64,000 nucleotides of DNA from Erythrophleum ivorense. Taxonomy: Eukaryota > Streptophyta > Magnoliopsida > Fabales > Fabaceae. A program made the translations under genes and the position numbers. Location: positions 5,337,001 to 5,401,000 of the forward strand of contig JAIUCV010000002.1 in assembly GCA_026724425.1 (NCBI GenBank). The letters are read 5' to 3'. The notes beneath the pieces were generated by a model. That model was not told where the DNA came from, searched no databases, and worked only from the letters and a program-made list of their open reading frames with translations. Numbering within the stretch: position 1 is the first letter of the stretch; every line of letters starts with the position of its first letter. Shown here piece after piece: positions 1 through 11,623 of the stretch.

Positions 1-660
1 TGTCATATCAATATGACAAGTCAACAGAATATATACCACATGAGCCATATCAACAGGGTGACACATTAGTAAGGTGCCACGTCAACTACAAGTCCACCTT
101 AGTTCTAAGTCAAATGGGCCTTGGACACAGATTTGAGTCACAAGTTGGTGTGACGCATGAGTTTCACATGCAAAGAGTGAGGGTGACATGTAAAGGCACG
201 TAAGGAGTCAGATGCTAGTGAAACTTGATTGATTAGCAAATCGAAGCCTTCTGAGGATGATAGTGGGAGTGGTTCACTGATGGAAGATGAAGGAGAGGTA
301 AAACAAAGAAAGGTGCCTCTTTTCTAAGAGAAAAAAAAATGCTCTTTGTTCTTTGAAAACTCTTACCATTGGGGCTCTAATACCATGTTACGAACAAAGA
401 AAAAGAAATTAAGAATATATCTTAAGGATATATATCATTAAGTTTCAAAGACAAGCCTATATATATATATATATATATAGGGAGTCTAAGCCTAAAATGG
501 AAAATACATTATAATAATAAAGATATAACCAATCAGTACAATCAATCACAAATTATGTGCAAATCAAATTACTAATAATTTGATATTTCCAAGATATTTA
601 CACACATTAAACCATATTACAATAATAGTTGTAACATATTAAAGAAGAGGAACGCACATC
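1..660. other. Non-coding left edge
   Basis: No gene was recognised. The first 220 bases repeat short motifs such as GTCACA and GACACAT. A perfect (AT)n run lies at about 460-478. The stretch near 365-420 resembles common dispersed plant repeats, but no element ends could be placed. Confidence 0.4.
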
Positions 661-679
661 AATCAATCTAGGAGAAAAA

Positions 680-1672
680 TCATATTGGGTCATGTTCCAT
701 ACAGAGATAAATAACAAACTCAAGCATAAAGTATTAGGAGAAAACCATATTTAGTTGGATTTCCAGTAAGGCTTTCTATGCACAGTGGGTAAAATTAATT
801 GAACTAAAATTTTTACAAATAGGGGTACTCTTATACCATATGAGTGAATTGGTGGAGCTTCCAAACCTTTCCCACCAATTCAGTGGCCGTATTGATTTAC
901 AATTTATCTCCTAATAACCCGACCTTCATTCAAAAATTTAACATAAGCATGTATAAGGCAATTTACTCTTCAATCATTATATATATATAGATATCAATTC
1001 TGATTAATAAATAATGATAGGAGATCTTATTTCACTGCAGTCTACTAAATTAGTATATTGTAGTTTAGACTTAATCACCCGACATTCCCATGGGCAATTA
1101 GTGGAATCTCTGTCACCAACTCTGACATTACACAAACCAACAACTTTGCGCTCTTGGTATGCTTCCGAATCCTTCATACAGAAATAAAATGCATATTTCA
1201 TGTTATTCAATATCTTTCTTTGGCTATGTGTCAAATCTTTATTTTTCTTGATTTTAAATGAAGTATGTTGGAAAAAACAATGCATGCCCAGCAGATACTG
1301 TTTCAATTGTAAGAGTGTTTCACTACAATGTAAGTCCTTATTATGCTCTTTCTAGAGAAAAAAAAAATACTTATCTAAAATAATTATGCATGTTAATCCA
1401 ATATTTAACATTTTTATGTGGTTTATTTTTCCCGTTGGTGATGAAAGAAAAGGAATTGTTAAGAAGAAATGACAAAAATATCGACAATCTGAGGTTGTTG
1501 TCCCTATTTCTCTTAAAATCAAAGGATGGCCCATTTTTGTGCTGTGTAAATTCTCTAAATGCCGAATATTTGTTAGGTGTCTTATTGTTTTTGGCAGTTG
1601 AGTAATGACTAATGAGTTGCACGTTAAAGGATGCCAAATATCATCCTCGAAGAGAAATTTGTCTTTATTCAC
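680..1672 (-). pseudogene. Degenerate partial duplicate of beta-galactosidase exons 14-16
   Basis: This block is a diverged second copy of the 3240-4100 region and has the same orientation. The copy of exon 15 (1079-1171) is exactly 93 bp like the true exon and is still open; it reads DSEAYQERKVVGLCNVRV against DSGAYLERKVAGLRNVRV in the gene. The copy of exon 16 (about 831-934) has a TAA after VGLLGDKL, an internal indel and no GT at its donor. The exon 14 copy (about 1480-1530) has a deletion. Flanking intron sequence, including the stretch with AGGAGAAAACC near 735, is also shared with 3280 onward. It is therefore a genomic duplication, not a retrocopy. No upstream exons or promoter were found with it. 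Confidence 0.85.
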
Positions 1673-1925
1673 AATTCACAAGGACAATAAATAAAAAACA
1701 TTGGAATATACACATTTTCTCACAAATAAAATGATGACAATTTTGCTTGTCTCTAAATTGACTTATTATTTTCAAATTTTTGGGATAAAAAGTCCCATAA
1801 GAGAAAAGGAGAATTACAGGGCCATAGATCAATATCTATGCTATTAGACCTCCAGTCTCTGTGGATATCACATTAGGTAACAAGGTAAACACACCTTTTG
1901 TGATAACCCCAAAGCAGACAGGTTC

Positions 1926-2450
1926 AGCTTCTCTCCAGTCTGCGCTGTGTCTTGTCCATCCAATCTCAAATCATTTAAAGTTTATCTACACTCTTTTTAT
2001 TTAAAAACAAAACAAAAAATAAAAAATGTAGCAACTAGTGAAACTGGATGACGGGATGAATACAATAAACTGGAGAAAAGCCAGAGCAGAAGCAGGGGTT
2101 TAGCTTCTCTCCAGTCTATGCTGCGTCCTATCCATCCAGTCTCAAATCATTTAAAGTTTATTTGCACTTTCTTTTTATTTAAAAACAAAACAAAAAATAA
2201 AAAATGTAGCAACTAGTGAAATTGGACGACGGGATGAATACAGTAAACTTGAGAGAAGCCAGAGCGGAAGCAGGGATTCAGCTTCTCTCTAGTCTGCGCT
2301 GCATCCTGTCCATCCAGTTTCAAATCATTTAAAGTTTATCTGCATTTTTTTTTTAAAAACAAAACAAAAAATAAAAAAAATGTAGCAATTAGTGAAATTA
2401 GACGACGGGATGAATACATTCAACTAGAAATAAGCCAGAGCGGAAGCAGA
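1926..2450. repeat. Three-unit tandem repeat, about 177 bp per unit
   Basis: Units start at 1926, 2102 and 2280 with AGCTTCTCTCCAGTCT or a close variant. Each contains TCAAATCATTTAAAGTTTAT, an A-rich centre with AAAACAAAACAAAAAATAAAA, and a GATGAATACA stretch. Each ends near CCAGAGCGGAAGCAG. The spacings are 176 and 178 bp. The array lies directly 3' of the beta-galactosidase stop codon, so its proximal part may be transcribed as 3' UTR. No coding potential was seen. Confidence 0.9.
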
Positions 2451-2522
2451 CCAATGACACGAAAATATATATGTATGACTGAGGATAGAGCATGCTCTTT
2501 AATCAAGATGTGCAATGACCTT

Positions 2523-5500
2523 TCATGATGATGTAACTGTGTCCAGAGAAATCCCTAGAGGGTTCCCAGTGTCTTCTTCAAATAAAACTAGTAGGTTCCC
2601 AGTAGGTTTCAGGAGGGATCGAGGGATATGATACCTGAATAAAATAGTTCAATCGTGTAATATGTTAGCAAATGCCGAACATCAGCCAATATGACACCTG
2701 AATAAAAAATGAGAAGTGGCAGAGGAACCCACCATTTCTGTGAAGGATTCCCTTTTAATGTGAGGAAAGATACCCAATATCGGCCAATACCCAGGCCATT
2801 AACCCAAGCTTCACCCTTTCCCATAGAACCAAGATTAAGTGCTATTGGATCATTTCCTGGTGGTGCGTCAAATGTGGTCTGCAAATCATCAGGGAAGTAT
2901 GAGGTTATTCAGGTTAGAACTTAGAATATCAGAATTGTAGCTCAATGATGAACAGTTGTGAAATGTAAATAACCTCCCTTTCTCTCTCCATTCACTAATG
3001 GGAGTTCCTTTTCGGTACTCCCGTAATGCTGAATACTCTCAGGTTACTTTCATTTTTATATTTTCATTAATTTAATTTGTTTTTTCATCAAAGTCATGTA
3101 ACTTAATTTTAATTTATGATTTAATGGAATTTTAAATTTTAAGCAGGTAATATTTAATTATAAAAATATGAATGACAGTAATACACAATCTTTTATTATT
3201 AGAGGAATACAATAAAAATTTCCCACTAATAGAAGGGCAATAGAGAAAAAAGGAATGACAGACTCAAGCACAAAATATTAGGAGAAGATCGTAGTTATTT
3301 GGATTTCCTGCAAGGCTATTTTATGCATGGTGGATAAAATTAACTGCAGATTTTACAAGTACTCTTACCTTATACCATGAGAGGGGATTCGTATATCTTC
3401 CAAACCTTTCCCAGTGAACTTTACTTGATCCAGTAGCTGTGTAGATTTGCAATTTTTCGCCTAATAACCCAACCTTCTTTCAAAAATTTAACATCAGCAT
3501 GTAGTGAAACAAAATTGCCCATCAATGTAATACACACACACACACACACATATATTTACACATATATATAATTTCTAATTAAAAAAAAAACAATGATTGG
3601 AGATCTTATTTCTCTGCAGTCTGCTAAGTTAGTATCTTGTAGCTTAGAGTTAATCACCTGATATCCCCATGGGTATTTATCGAAGTCTCTGTCACGAACT
3701 CTGACATTACGCAAACCAGCAACTTTGCGCTCTAGGTATGCTCCCGAATCCTTAGTGTAGAAATAAAATGCAGATGTCATGTTATTCGATATCTTTCTTT
3801 GGCCATGCTGTCAAATCTTTATTTTGCATGATTTTAAATGAAGTACGCAGCAGAAACTTCTTCAGTAGTAAGAATGTTTCAGTATAAGTCCCTTTTATGC
3901 TTTTTGTAGCGGAAAAATTACTTACCAGAAATGAAATATTAATTATGCATGTTAATCCAATATATAACATTTTTGTGTCGTTCATTTTGTTTGTTGGTGA
4001 TGAATGAAAAGGAGCTGTTAAAAACAAAGACAAGAATACCGGCAATCCGACTGTTGCACTGAGAAAGGAAATATCGTTGTTCCCATTTCTCAATTCGATA
4101 TTTTTCTCCATGGTGAAAGACCTATTGTTGTGACTTCCATGTGCAGAACCTAGAATTGAAAGGAGGTATAGAGCCCACAAATATTAGTTTGTCAAATTGT
4201 ACATGAAAGATACAGTAAAATAATTGGTCCTATTGCACACTGTTGTGAAGATGAAAGAAAAAAGTGTGTGATCTAACCAATCATTGCTTGAGGCATGTTA
4301 TCTCCAGCGAATGTCTATTCTAATTGCAATTCACATCTGCCTTCAATGTTAATCTAAAATTACAACTTCCAATGCTATGGTTTACATAATCAATAATTGT
4401 CCATTCTCATAACAAAGATATATATTGGACATAATCAACATTTGATCAATTTGATATTTTCAATCTAGAAAAGAGAATTGGAGATTTAGAGCTTGCCTAC
4501 TAGAACTTCATTGACGAATGCATGCAAAACATGTCCAGCGCTAAATGCACTAAGAAAAGATTGAGAACTTGAGTCTTGAAACCTGCGTGAGCAAGATTGA
4601 TAGCAAGCATCTTAGTGGATAACAAAATTTATTTAACGTAACAAACCTCATTTAAGTGAAGCTGGTACTAACTACTCGTGTTTCTGATCACCTGAAAGTG
4701 TACCACAGATAATCAGATGTATCTTTTGCGGTGCTGATCTGATCTAATAGCTTGTTTGCTCTTAAGGTGGTATCACCAAAGTTAGGGATGGCTTCTTTGT
4801 ACACTTTCCATTGTTCAGCTGATTTAAACTGTACTATAGGGTTCATTGTTCTGGTACTGTATTTTGTGCTTACCTACAATAGCGGCTCATAAGTAAGAAG
4901 TGCCTTTCCTCCTAGTTTAAGTGTTTTCTTAAAATTTATGAAATAGCATGCACTGAGCATGTGATTCTTACCTTGGCAGTGTTGAAGGCTACATTCCTGC
5001 AATCTGGCAGAATACTAATTGATTTTGGGGGTAGTTTATATGGAATGTTTTGAAATTGGATGGTGACTTTTTTGTTATCTCTATTTTCCAGAAAGGCAGC
5101 ACATTCTGTTTCGCTCACTCTGAAAACATAGGCCTGAAGAAGATGGGATGGCAAAGGATTAATTTTGTTTTAAGTATATATAATTAAAAATAGGCTAATT
5201 AATTATCAGAGAAAATACCCAAGAGTTATATATTTAGATTTCTTACTTCTTGTTGTTTGCCCAAGTTGAGTGTAGTTTGGGCTGCAGAAAGCAGAGGTTT
5301 TGAACATGACTTGATTGCAGCATGTAGTTGTTTAAGATGGCCCCATTTTGGCTGCCTAATTAAACCTAATTACATTAACATAGACAATCATGAAGTGATT
5401 TGAATTTCTGCAGTTATGTAATTTGAGAAGGAAGAGAAACGTACCATATTCATCTAGAGGAGCTTGATCATAATAAGCCGTAATCATAAAAGCCGAACTT

Positions 5501-8490
5501 GTTCTTTCGAAATTGGTTCCTCCATGGTACTGTATCAAAGCCATAATTTAAGACAGAGAGAGAGAAAACATTTACAGCCTAGATGTTGACCAGAGATGAT
5601 AGTCGTACCATATAGTAATTGACATAGCTTCCATTCTTTGCAATGAACAAGGCAACATTATACGCGATATCTTCAGCTGATCTCAAGTATGGTTCGTCAC
5701 CAAAGGTTTGATAGCTTTAAATTTCCATGTAAACCAAAAGGGCATGAGTCAAGTTATAAACTTTGGCATCTATTTTGGTGGGGTTGTAAAAGTAAGGAAG
5801 AAATTCACAAGAACATACAAACTTGTCCAGTTCTCTGTCCAGATTGAAGGCTTATTAAGCGAGTTAGGTGCCTTGAATGTTATCCCACATTCCATACCAT
5901 TGCACGCGTTGATCTGCAAAAATACATCACATAATTAGCTAAGTTCTTCATATCTTTACACTATATTGGTGATAAATCCATGAAAGTGAAACTATTAAAC
6001 TAACCACTGGATCAGGAGCATCATCTTGCTTGCACATAACCCAGGGCACACCAGTTTGAAGCCCCACGGCCATTCGTGCTGCCCATCGAACATAAGGTGG
6101 TCCTCTTTTGTGAAAAGCCGCTTCAATCGTACCATACTCATTCTCGATCTGCATTGCCATAATTGCATAGAAGATTTAAATTCGCACAAGCAGAAAAATG
6201 GCATCAGTATATGATATTGACAGGCAACTTTTATTGTAGCAGCAATAAACCTGTGATAGTATGATGGGCCCTCCTTGTGAAGCATAAAGATTGGCTGATT
6301 TCATCAAGTTTACTATTTTGGTAGTGAACGTTTGCATGTGATACTACCATTCATGGAACAGAAAAGATTTTGAGTGAACCACCTTTATATTGTAGCTCAA
6401 ATTACAGTAAATTTAAAGAGTGAACACCTTGAATGGCTCATTATCGGATCTAAAAACAATGCCCGGAATGTCATGTAACCAAACGGGTAAGCCTCTGCAC
6501 CAATAAAAGCGTAATGAAAAGAGAGTAGGTTTTGCTTTGATTTGATTACCAAGTAATGATAAGGTGGTGGAGACTGGAGAGGTTTTAGTCTTACCCATAA
6601 GTCCATTCACTCTCAATGAATGGTCCAATTCTGAGGGTCACATATAAACCCTGTGCTTGGATTTTCTTAATGAACTTCACTATATTACGCCTTCCCCTGA
6701 AGTTATACTGCAGATCAACACAAAGATCATATTCATCATTCTATTTAATTAAATTAAAAATGGCCAAAATAATCAAAGAATCTGAGAGAAGAATTATGCG
6801 GTCACCTGGCCTCGTTGAGGCTCATGAAGGTTCCAAAATACGTAAGTTTGAATGACATCTACTCCTCCCTCCTTAGCTTTCGCAATTAAGGAGGACCACA
6901 TCTGTTCAAAAAACTAGGCTTATTTTGATACCCATTGAGTAGGCTGTAGCCCATTCAAACAGTAATCTTATTATACCTTCCCAGTCTCCATGCAGACCCA
7001 TTCACTCGTCTAAAAATGACTAATAAAGTCCAAGACAAATTGCAACTCAATGACCGCTCTGACACACATCTGTTACTTTGGACTTTACGGATTTTTTTTT
7101 TTTTTTTCAAAGGAGGAAGACAAACGACGATTGTTAGGCAAACTGAGCTACTTCTTTGCATCGTTGTATGGTTTGTGTAAAATTAGTCAAAACTGATGAT
7201 GCTATAAAAAGTTCATAAACCTGATCTTGGTTCGAATTTTAAGACTTGACTCTTTAAAAATTGATAAAAACGAATTTTATAACTTGGCTTTTAATCAATT
7301 TTAATAAGAGAGAAAAAAAAGATATTAGAGCGTGAACTAAAAGCTATGTCTTCATTAAATTTCAAAAATTAAAAGAAAGTTATTATTTTCATCCTTGGAA
7401 GATGATTCACTTATTAATTTAGTCTTTTAAATTAAATGTGATTCTTTCAATTTAATCTTTCATTAATTTTTTTAAGAATTATTTTCATCTCTCTAAAGAA
7501 AAAGATGATTCACTTATTAATTTAGTCTTTTAAATTAAATGTGATTCTTTCAATTTGATCTTTCATTAATTTTTTTTTAGAATTATTTTCATCTCTCTAA
7601 AGAACTGAATTGAAGAGTTACTTTCTAACAAGATTTTAACGATTGAAAGGATGAAAATTATCAAAGAATTAAATTGAAAAGGTTACACTTTGCAGAAAAC
7701 CAAAATTTAGGAGTTAATCGTTTTATGTACAAAAACAGTAATTTAAACAAAATTAGAATAACATAGTAAAAATAATATTAGAAAAACAAAATATTAAAAA
7801 ACTTGGTCAGAATAAAATTTAGAGAAACATAAAAATAAAGTAACATAGTCAGAATAAATATTAGAAAAACATACCGCAATGCATGCAATGGAATGGAAGA
7901 CCAAGTTGTTCTTACTCGTGTTATAATAATAACACCCTATAAAAGCAGCTTGTCCTCTTCTGAGACTTTTGTTAAACGTTTATACCCGATCTTTCAACTT
8001 CAGGAAATTAATTGTGAATTGAATTGTATCAAAGCACATGGTTTCCGGACAACAACACATGTTTCTTACCTAACAAAGACAATGATCATTTATATAGGAT
8101 GATACCATATGATCATCATCTATTTGTCTCTCGTGTTCATGTTTCTAACTCTGAGCTTCGTTCTCAATATCCCATTAATTAATAAAATATGACGTGATGG
8201 AAAAGAAGTAAAGAAGAAAAAGATGATAATATCATAATTTAGAAAAATTCAACAACGAAGAAACTAAGATGGGGGATGATGGTATACTGATAAGTGATCG
8301 AAAGTACCTCAGGAGTGCTGCGAGGATAGTGAATTGAACCGGAGAAAAGGATTCGATGTTCGTCGTCGATGATTAAAGACCTACCGTCGTAGGTGACATT
8401 GCCTCCGTAGGCGGTGCCAAAAGCCGCTATTAAAAGAAATGCTAGCGGCCACCACCACCACTCCACCGCCAACTTCTCCGAGTGCGCCAT
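2523..8490 (-). CDS. Beta-galactosidase (GH35), BGAL6/BGAL16-like, 18 exons, 698 aa
   Basis: Secreted GH35 enzyme that removes terminal beta-galactose, presumably from cell-wall polysaccharides. Exons, 5' to 3': 8490-8308, 6901-6806, 6707-6595, 6494-6428, 6343-6251, 6148-6005, 5913-5819, 5714-5609, 5529-5445, 5365-5247, 5133-4972, 4873-4692, 4582-4497, 4149-4040, 3750-3658, 3473-3369, 2878-2733, 2634-2523. They total 2097 nt and stay in frame. The N-terminus has a hydrophobic signal-like segment with four Trp (about residues 11-27). The GGPIILSQIENEY motif gives the acid/base Glu188, and SIWTENW gives the nucleophile Glu259. Odd points: GGTNFERT has Glu307 where the family normally has Gly; intron 13 begins with GC; and the protein ends about where BGAL16-type enzymes go on into a Cys-containing linker and SUEL lectin domain. 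At 698 aa it is close to the lectin-less BGAL6 size (about 718 aa, from memory). The start is the first ATG before the signal segment. Confidence 0.93.
7401..7600. repeat. Two-unit tandem duplication in beta-galactosidase intron 1
   Basis: GATGATTCACTTATTAATTT occurs at 7401 and again at 7504. The following sequence (TTTAATTAAATGTGATTC-like text up to TCATCTCTCTAAAGAA) matches nearly base for base. The period is 103 bp. It lies inside the 1.4-kb first intron (6902-8307) and has no predicted effect on the protein. Confidence 0.85.
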
Positions 8491-11400
8491 TTTGAAAAAC
8501 TTGTTTGGTTTCTAAAGCCTCTTTATAACTTGGCAAGCTTGATCTTACTATGCTTCTGATCTCTGCCTATCATGTGTTTGCGTGTGTGTGCATGTGTGTG
8601 TGTATATACATACAAGCGGGTGCGTCTCACTTCGACAGAGACTTTCCCTCTTGATCTCTCTGTCTGAGCGATGAGTGTATGTATAGAGTAATCATAATCC
8701 ATTATAATAAATTGGTTCTCTCTAATTGGACAGTCAATTTGTTGTCTATAGGTGAAATTAACTGATATTACGTCCAACAATTCAATCTGAATTAAAAAAA
8801 TTTGATTAGATACAGCAATATCTGATATTTAACTAAATTATAGTTAATACTTTTTTTAAGTCTAAAAATATTAGCTTCAAGGTTTTGATTTAATTATTTT
8901 GATAATAACAAAATTATTAAGTTAAAATTTATACAAGCATTAAGTTAAAAATAATTATATATTGCTTATTGCATTAATCTTGTTATCAAATTTAATCTTA
9001 TAAGCAATGCCAATTAGAAGAAAATACAGTAACAACACATGACATATATATATATATATATCTTCATATCATTAAAACATTTTGACTAGTTGAAAACTTT
9101 GAAAAAAGTTGTGTTATTTATATATTATATTGGAGGATCACTTTTTTCTTTTGTAAAACATTAAATGAAATATTGGAAAATAAAATGAGCTATCACATCT
9201 TTTTGCAAATTTTATTGGAGCACATTAGACAATGTAAAAGCAAAAGCTCAAGAAACAATAAAGGGAATTTGATGTCAAAATAAAAACAAGTCTCTATCTC
9301 ACACCAATCAGAAAAGCATATTGAAGAAGAAGAAAAGGGGTAAAGAAGCAAAGACCATTATTGGAAATGAAAGAATATGGAAAAGAAAAATAGTACAAAT
9401 TCTCCTTTTGCAAATTCTGATTCAAACTAGTAGCAATATCATAAGTTTCATATTCAAGAATAAAAAAAGAATACTAGAAATTCTCCAAAATTACTTTGTT
9501 CATATCCTTTTAAGCTCTCTCTCTCTAAAGTTTTTTCTTCTCTCTTCATCTGGGTAAAGTTGCAAAAACTAATTTGTGAAAAGAGAAAAGAAAGTAGAGC
9601 AAAAAGACAAAGGACTGTTCAGAAGTTTTCTTTTAGAAGCTTTAATAAAGAAAAGAAAAAGAAAAATACAAAGAATAAGAAAGAGGGAAGTTAAAGCATC
9701 TTGTCTCAATGATTATTACGTTTTGCTTCAATCTTCTGATTTTCAAGACCATACAAAAGCTAAGTAAAGAAATGCACTGCACAGACTCACAGAAAAGACA
9801 CAAGAAAAAAATATGTATATATGAAAGAGTGTCAATACAATTCTTCTTTATCAACAAAACTAAGTATTTCGTTCAGCAAAAGTGAAAGAAAAGTAGCAGA
9901 AGAGAAGAAGAAAAAGCAAAGTAAGGTCAATGATTCATAATTAAAAAGCAGAAAATAACCTGTGCAGTCAAAAGAAAAACTTTCTTAGATGTCTCTGCCT
10001 TTATATTTCTTGCAACAGCTATATTTGTGAAGTTGAACTCTTCAATAGATATATTTCTTTTAGGAGCCACTATATAACAGTAAGATGAAGAATTGAACCA
10101 TATAGAGAACTGAAGCAAAGAAAGAAAAGCTAAGTTATATAGTTCTCTTCATCTTAAATATTTTGAACTTAGTTTCTGGATAAATTTAACTTGTGAGAGT
10201 TTTTGAAAGTGAACTTATTGTAATCCTTTTTATTGATAAGGATTTTAAATATATCCTCATATCATTCTTCTGTAAATCTTTTCTAAGTATGGAGAAAGTA
10301 AGTTTTGGGTAAGCTTGTGTGAAACCCAAATGTTGTAAAAGTTTTAGGTGAATTTGAAAACTTAAGTTCTGTAGATGTATACTTTGATTTTACAGTGAAA
10401 ATCCCTTGTTATGTATCAAGGGGACTGGACGTTAGTCTTGAGGATCGAATCAGGATATATCAAGTGTTTTTCTTCATTTACTTCGCTTTTTATTCTGTTT
10501 CAGCCTCTATACTAAAACCTTGTCGACAAGGTCCTGTTTTATCTCTTTGATTTTTACTTATCAGTTAACCTTTAAAAGATCCTATCGACAATATCTTAAT
10601 TTGGTTATAAGGTTTCCGCACTAGTATTTTTTATCAAATTTTTTATTGGAATCATTTGATATTAATATATAATTAATTTAATTGTCTTTAATTCTATTTT
10701 TTTTTTTTTACAAAAGCACCTATTCATCCTCCTCTAAGTACATTCTTCATAAAAGTATCATTCAATTTTAATGACATATAAATAAATATATATATATATA
10801 TATATATTACAAAAACATCCCTTACCATATAATTGTTGTCCATGAAGTCGCGATTTGCTCAACATGCATTCCTTTTAAGAATATATATGAAGCACTCCTC
10901 TTTTTCTAAAGCATTATTACTTTTAGCCTTATTTGTGTATTATGTTAGTATATGATTCATGCTACTTATTTATTAAAATATCTAACTGAAGTGGTGTATA
11001 TATAGCGTAAACTATACCATAAAATTATAATTTTATTTTTAATTAATATACCAGTACAACTAAATAATTTTTGTTTTCGAAGAAATGAATTGTGTAAAAA
11101 ATTAATCTTGTTGATAAAAATTAAATAATATAAAAGTTCTTGTAATAAATATCAAATGTTAAAGGTGTCAAATAATATTTTTAAAACAAAAAGAATTATA
11201 AGTTAAATTAGTTATACCTTATGATAGTTTAATATAATTTACTTTAAAAAATTATTATATATGATTAAAAAGAGCTTTCCTTCTTGGATTTTCCCTTCTT
11301 GTTTAATTTTCTTTATGATTCATATAACAAGAATTAATATTTCGATTCTTTTCATTTCAAAAGTCAAATCATCCAAATAAATTTCCATTATTATTGGATT

Positions 11401-11590
11401 TCTTAATGTCACTGTTTAATGTATTATACCCTTTTGCTTATTATCTCATGTGATAAGGTCAAACCAGCAAAATAGTTAATATATCTTTTACTGCAGTGCT
11501 ATCTTTAATTCAAGCAGCAATTGATGGTATTAATTTGAGCGTGGAAGTATCAATCAATTAAACCTGAACATGTGGACCTGAGCGCATAGA

Positions 11591-11623
<33 letters not shown>

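Noticed and set aside
9320..9860. Several 60-80 codon frames rich in Lys/Arg or Phe/Leu
   Set aside because: Purine-rich low-complexity DNA gives long frames by chance; no start context or homology.
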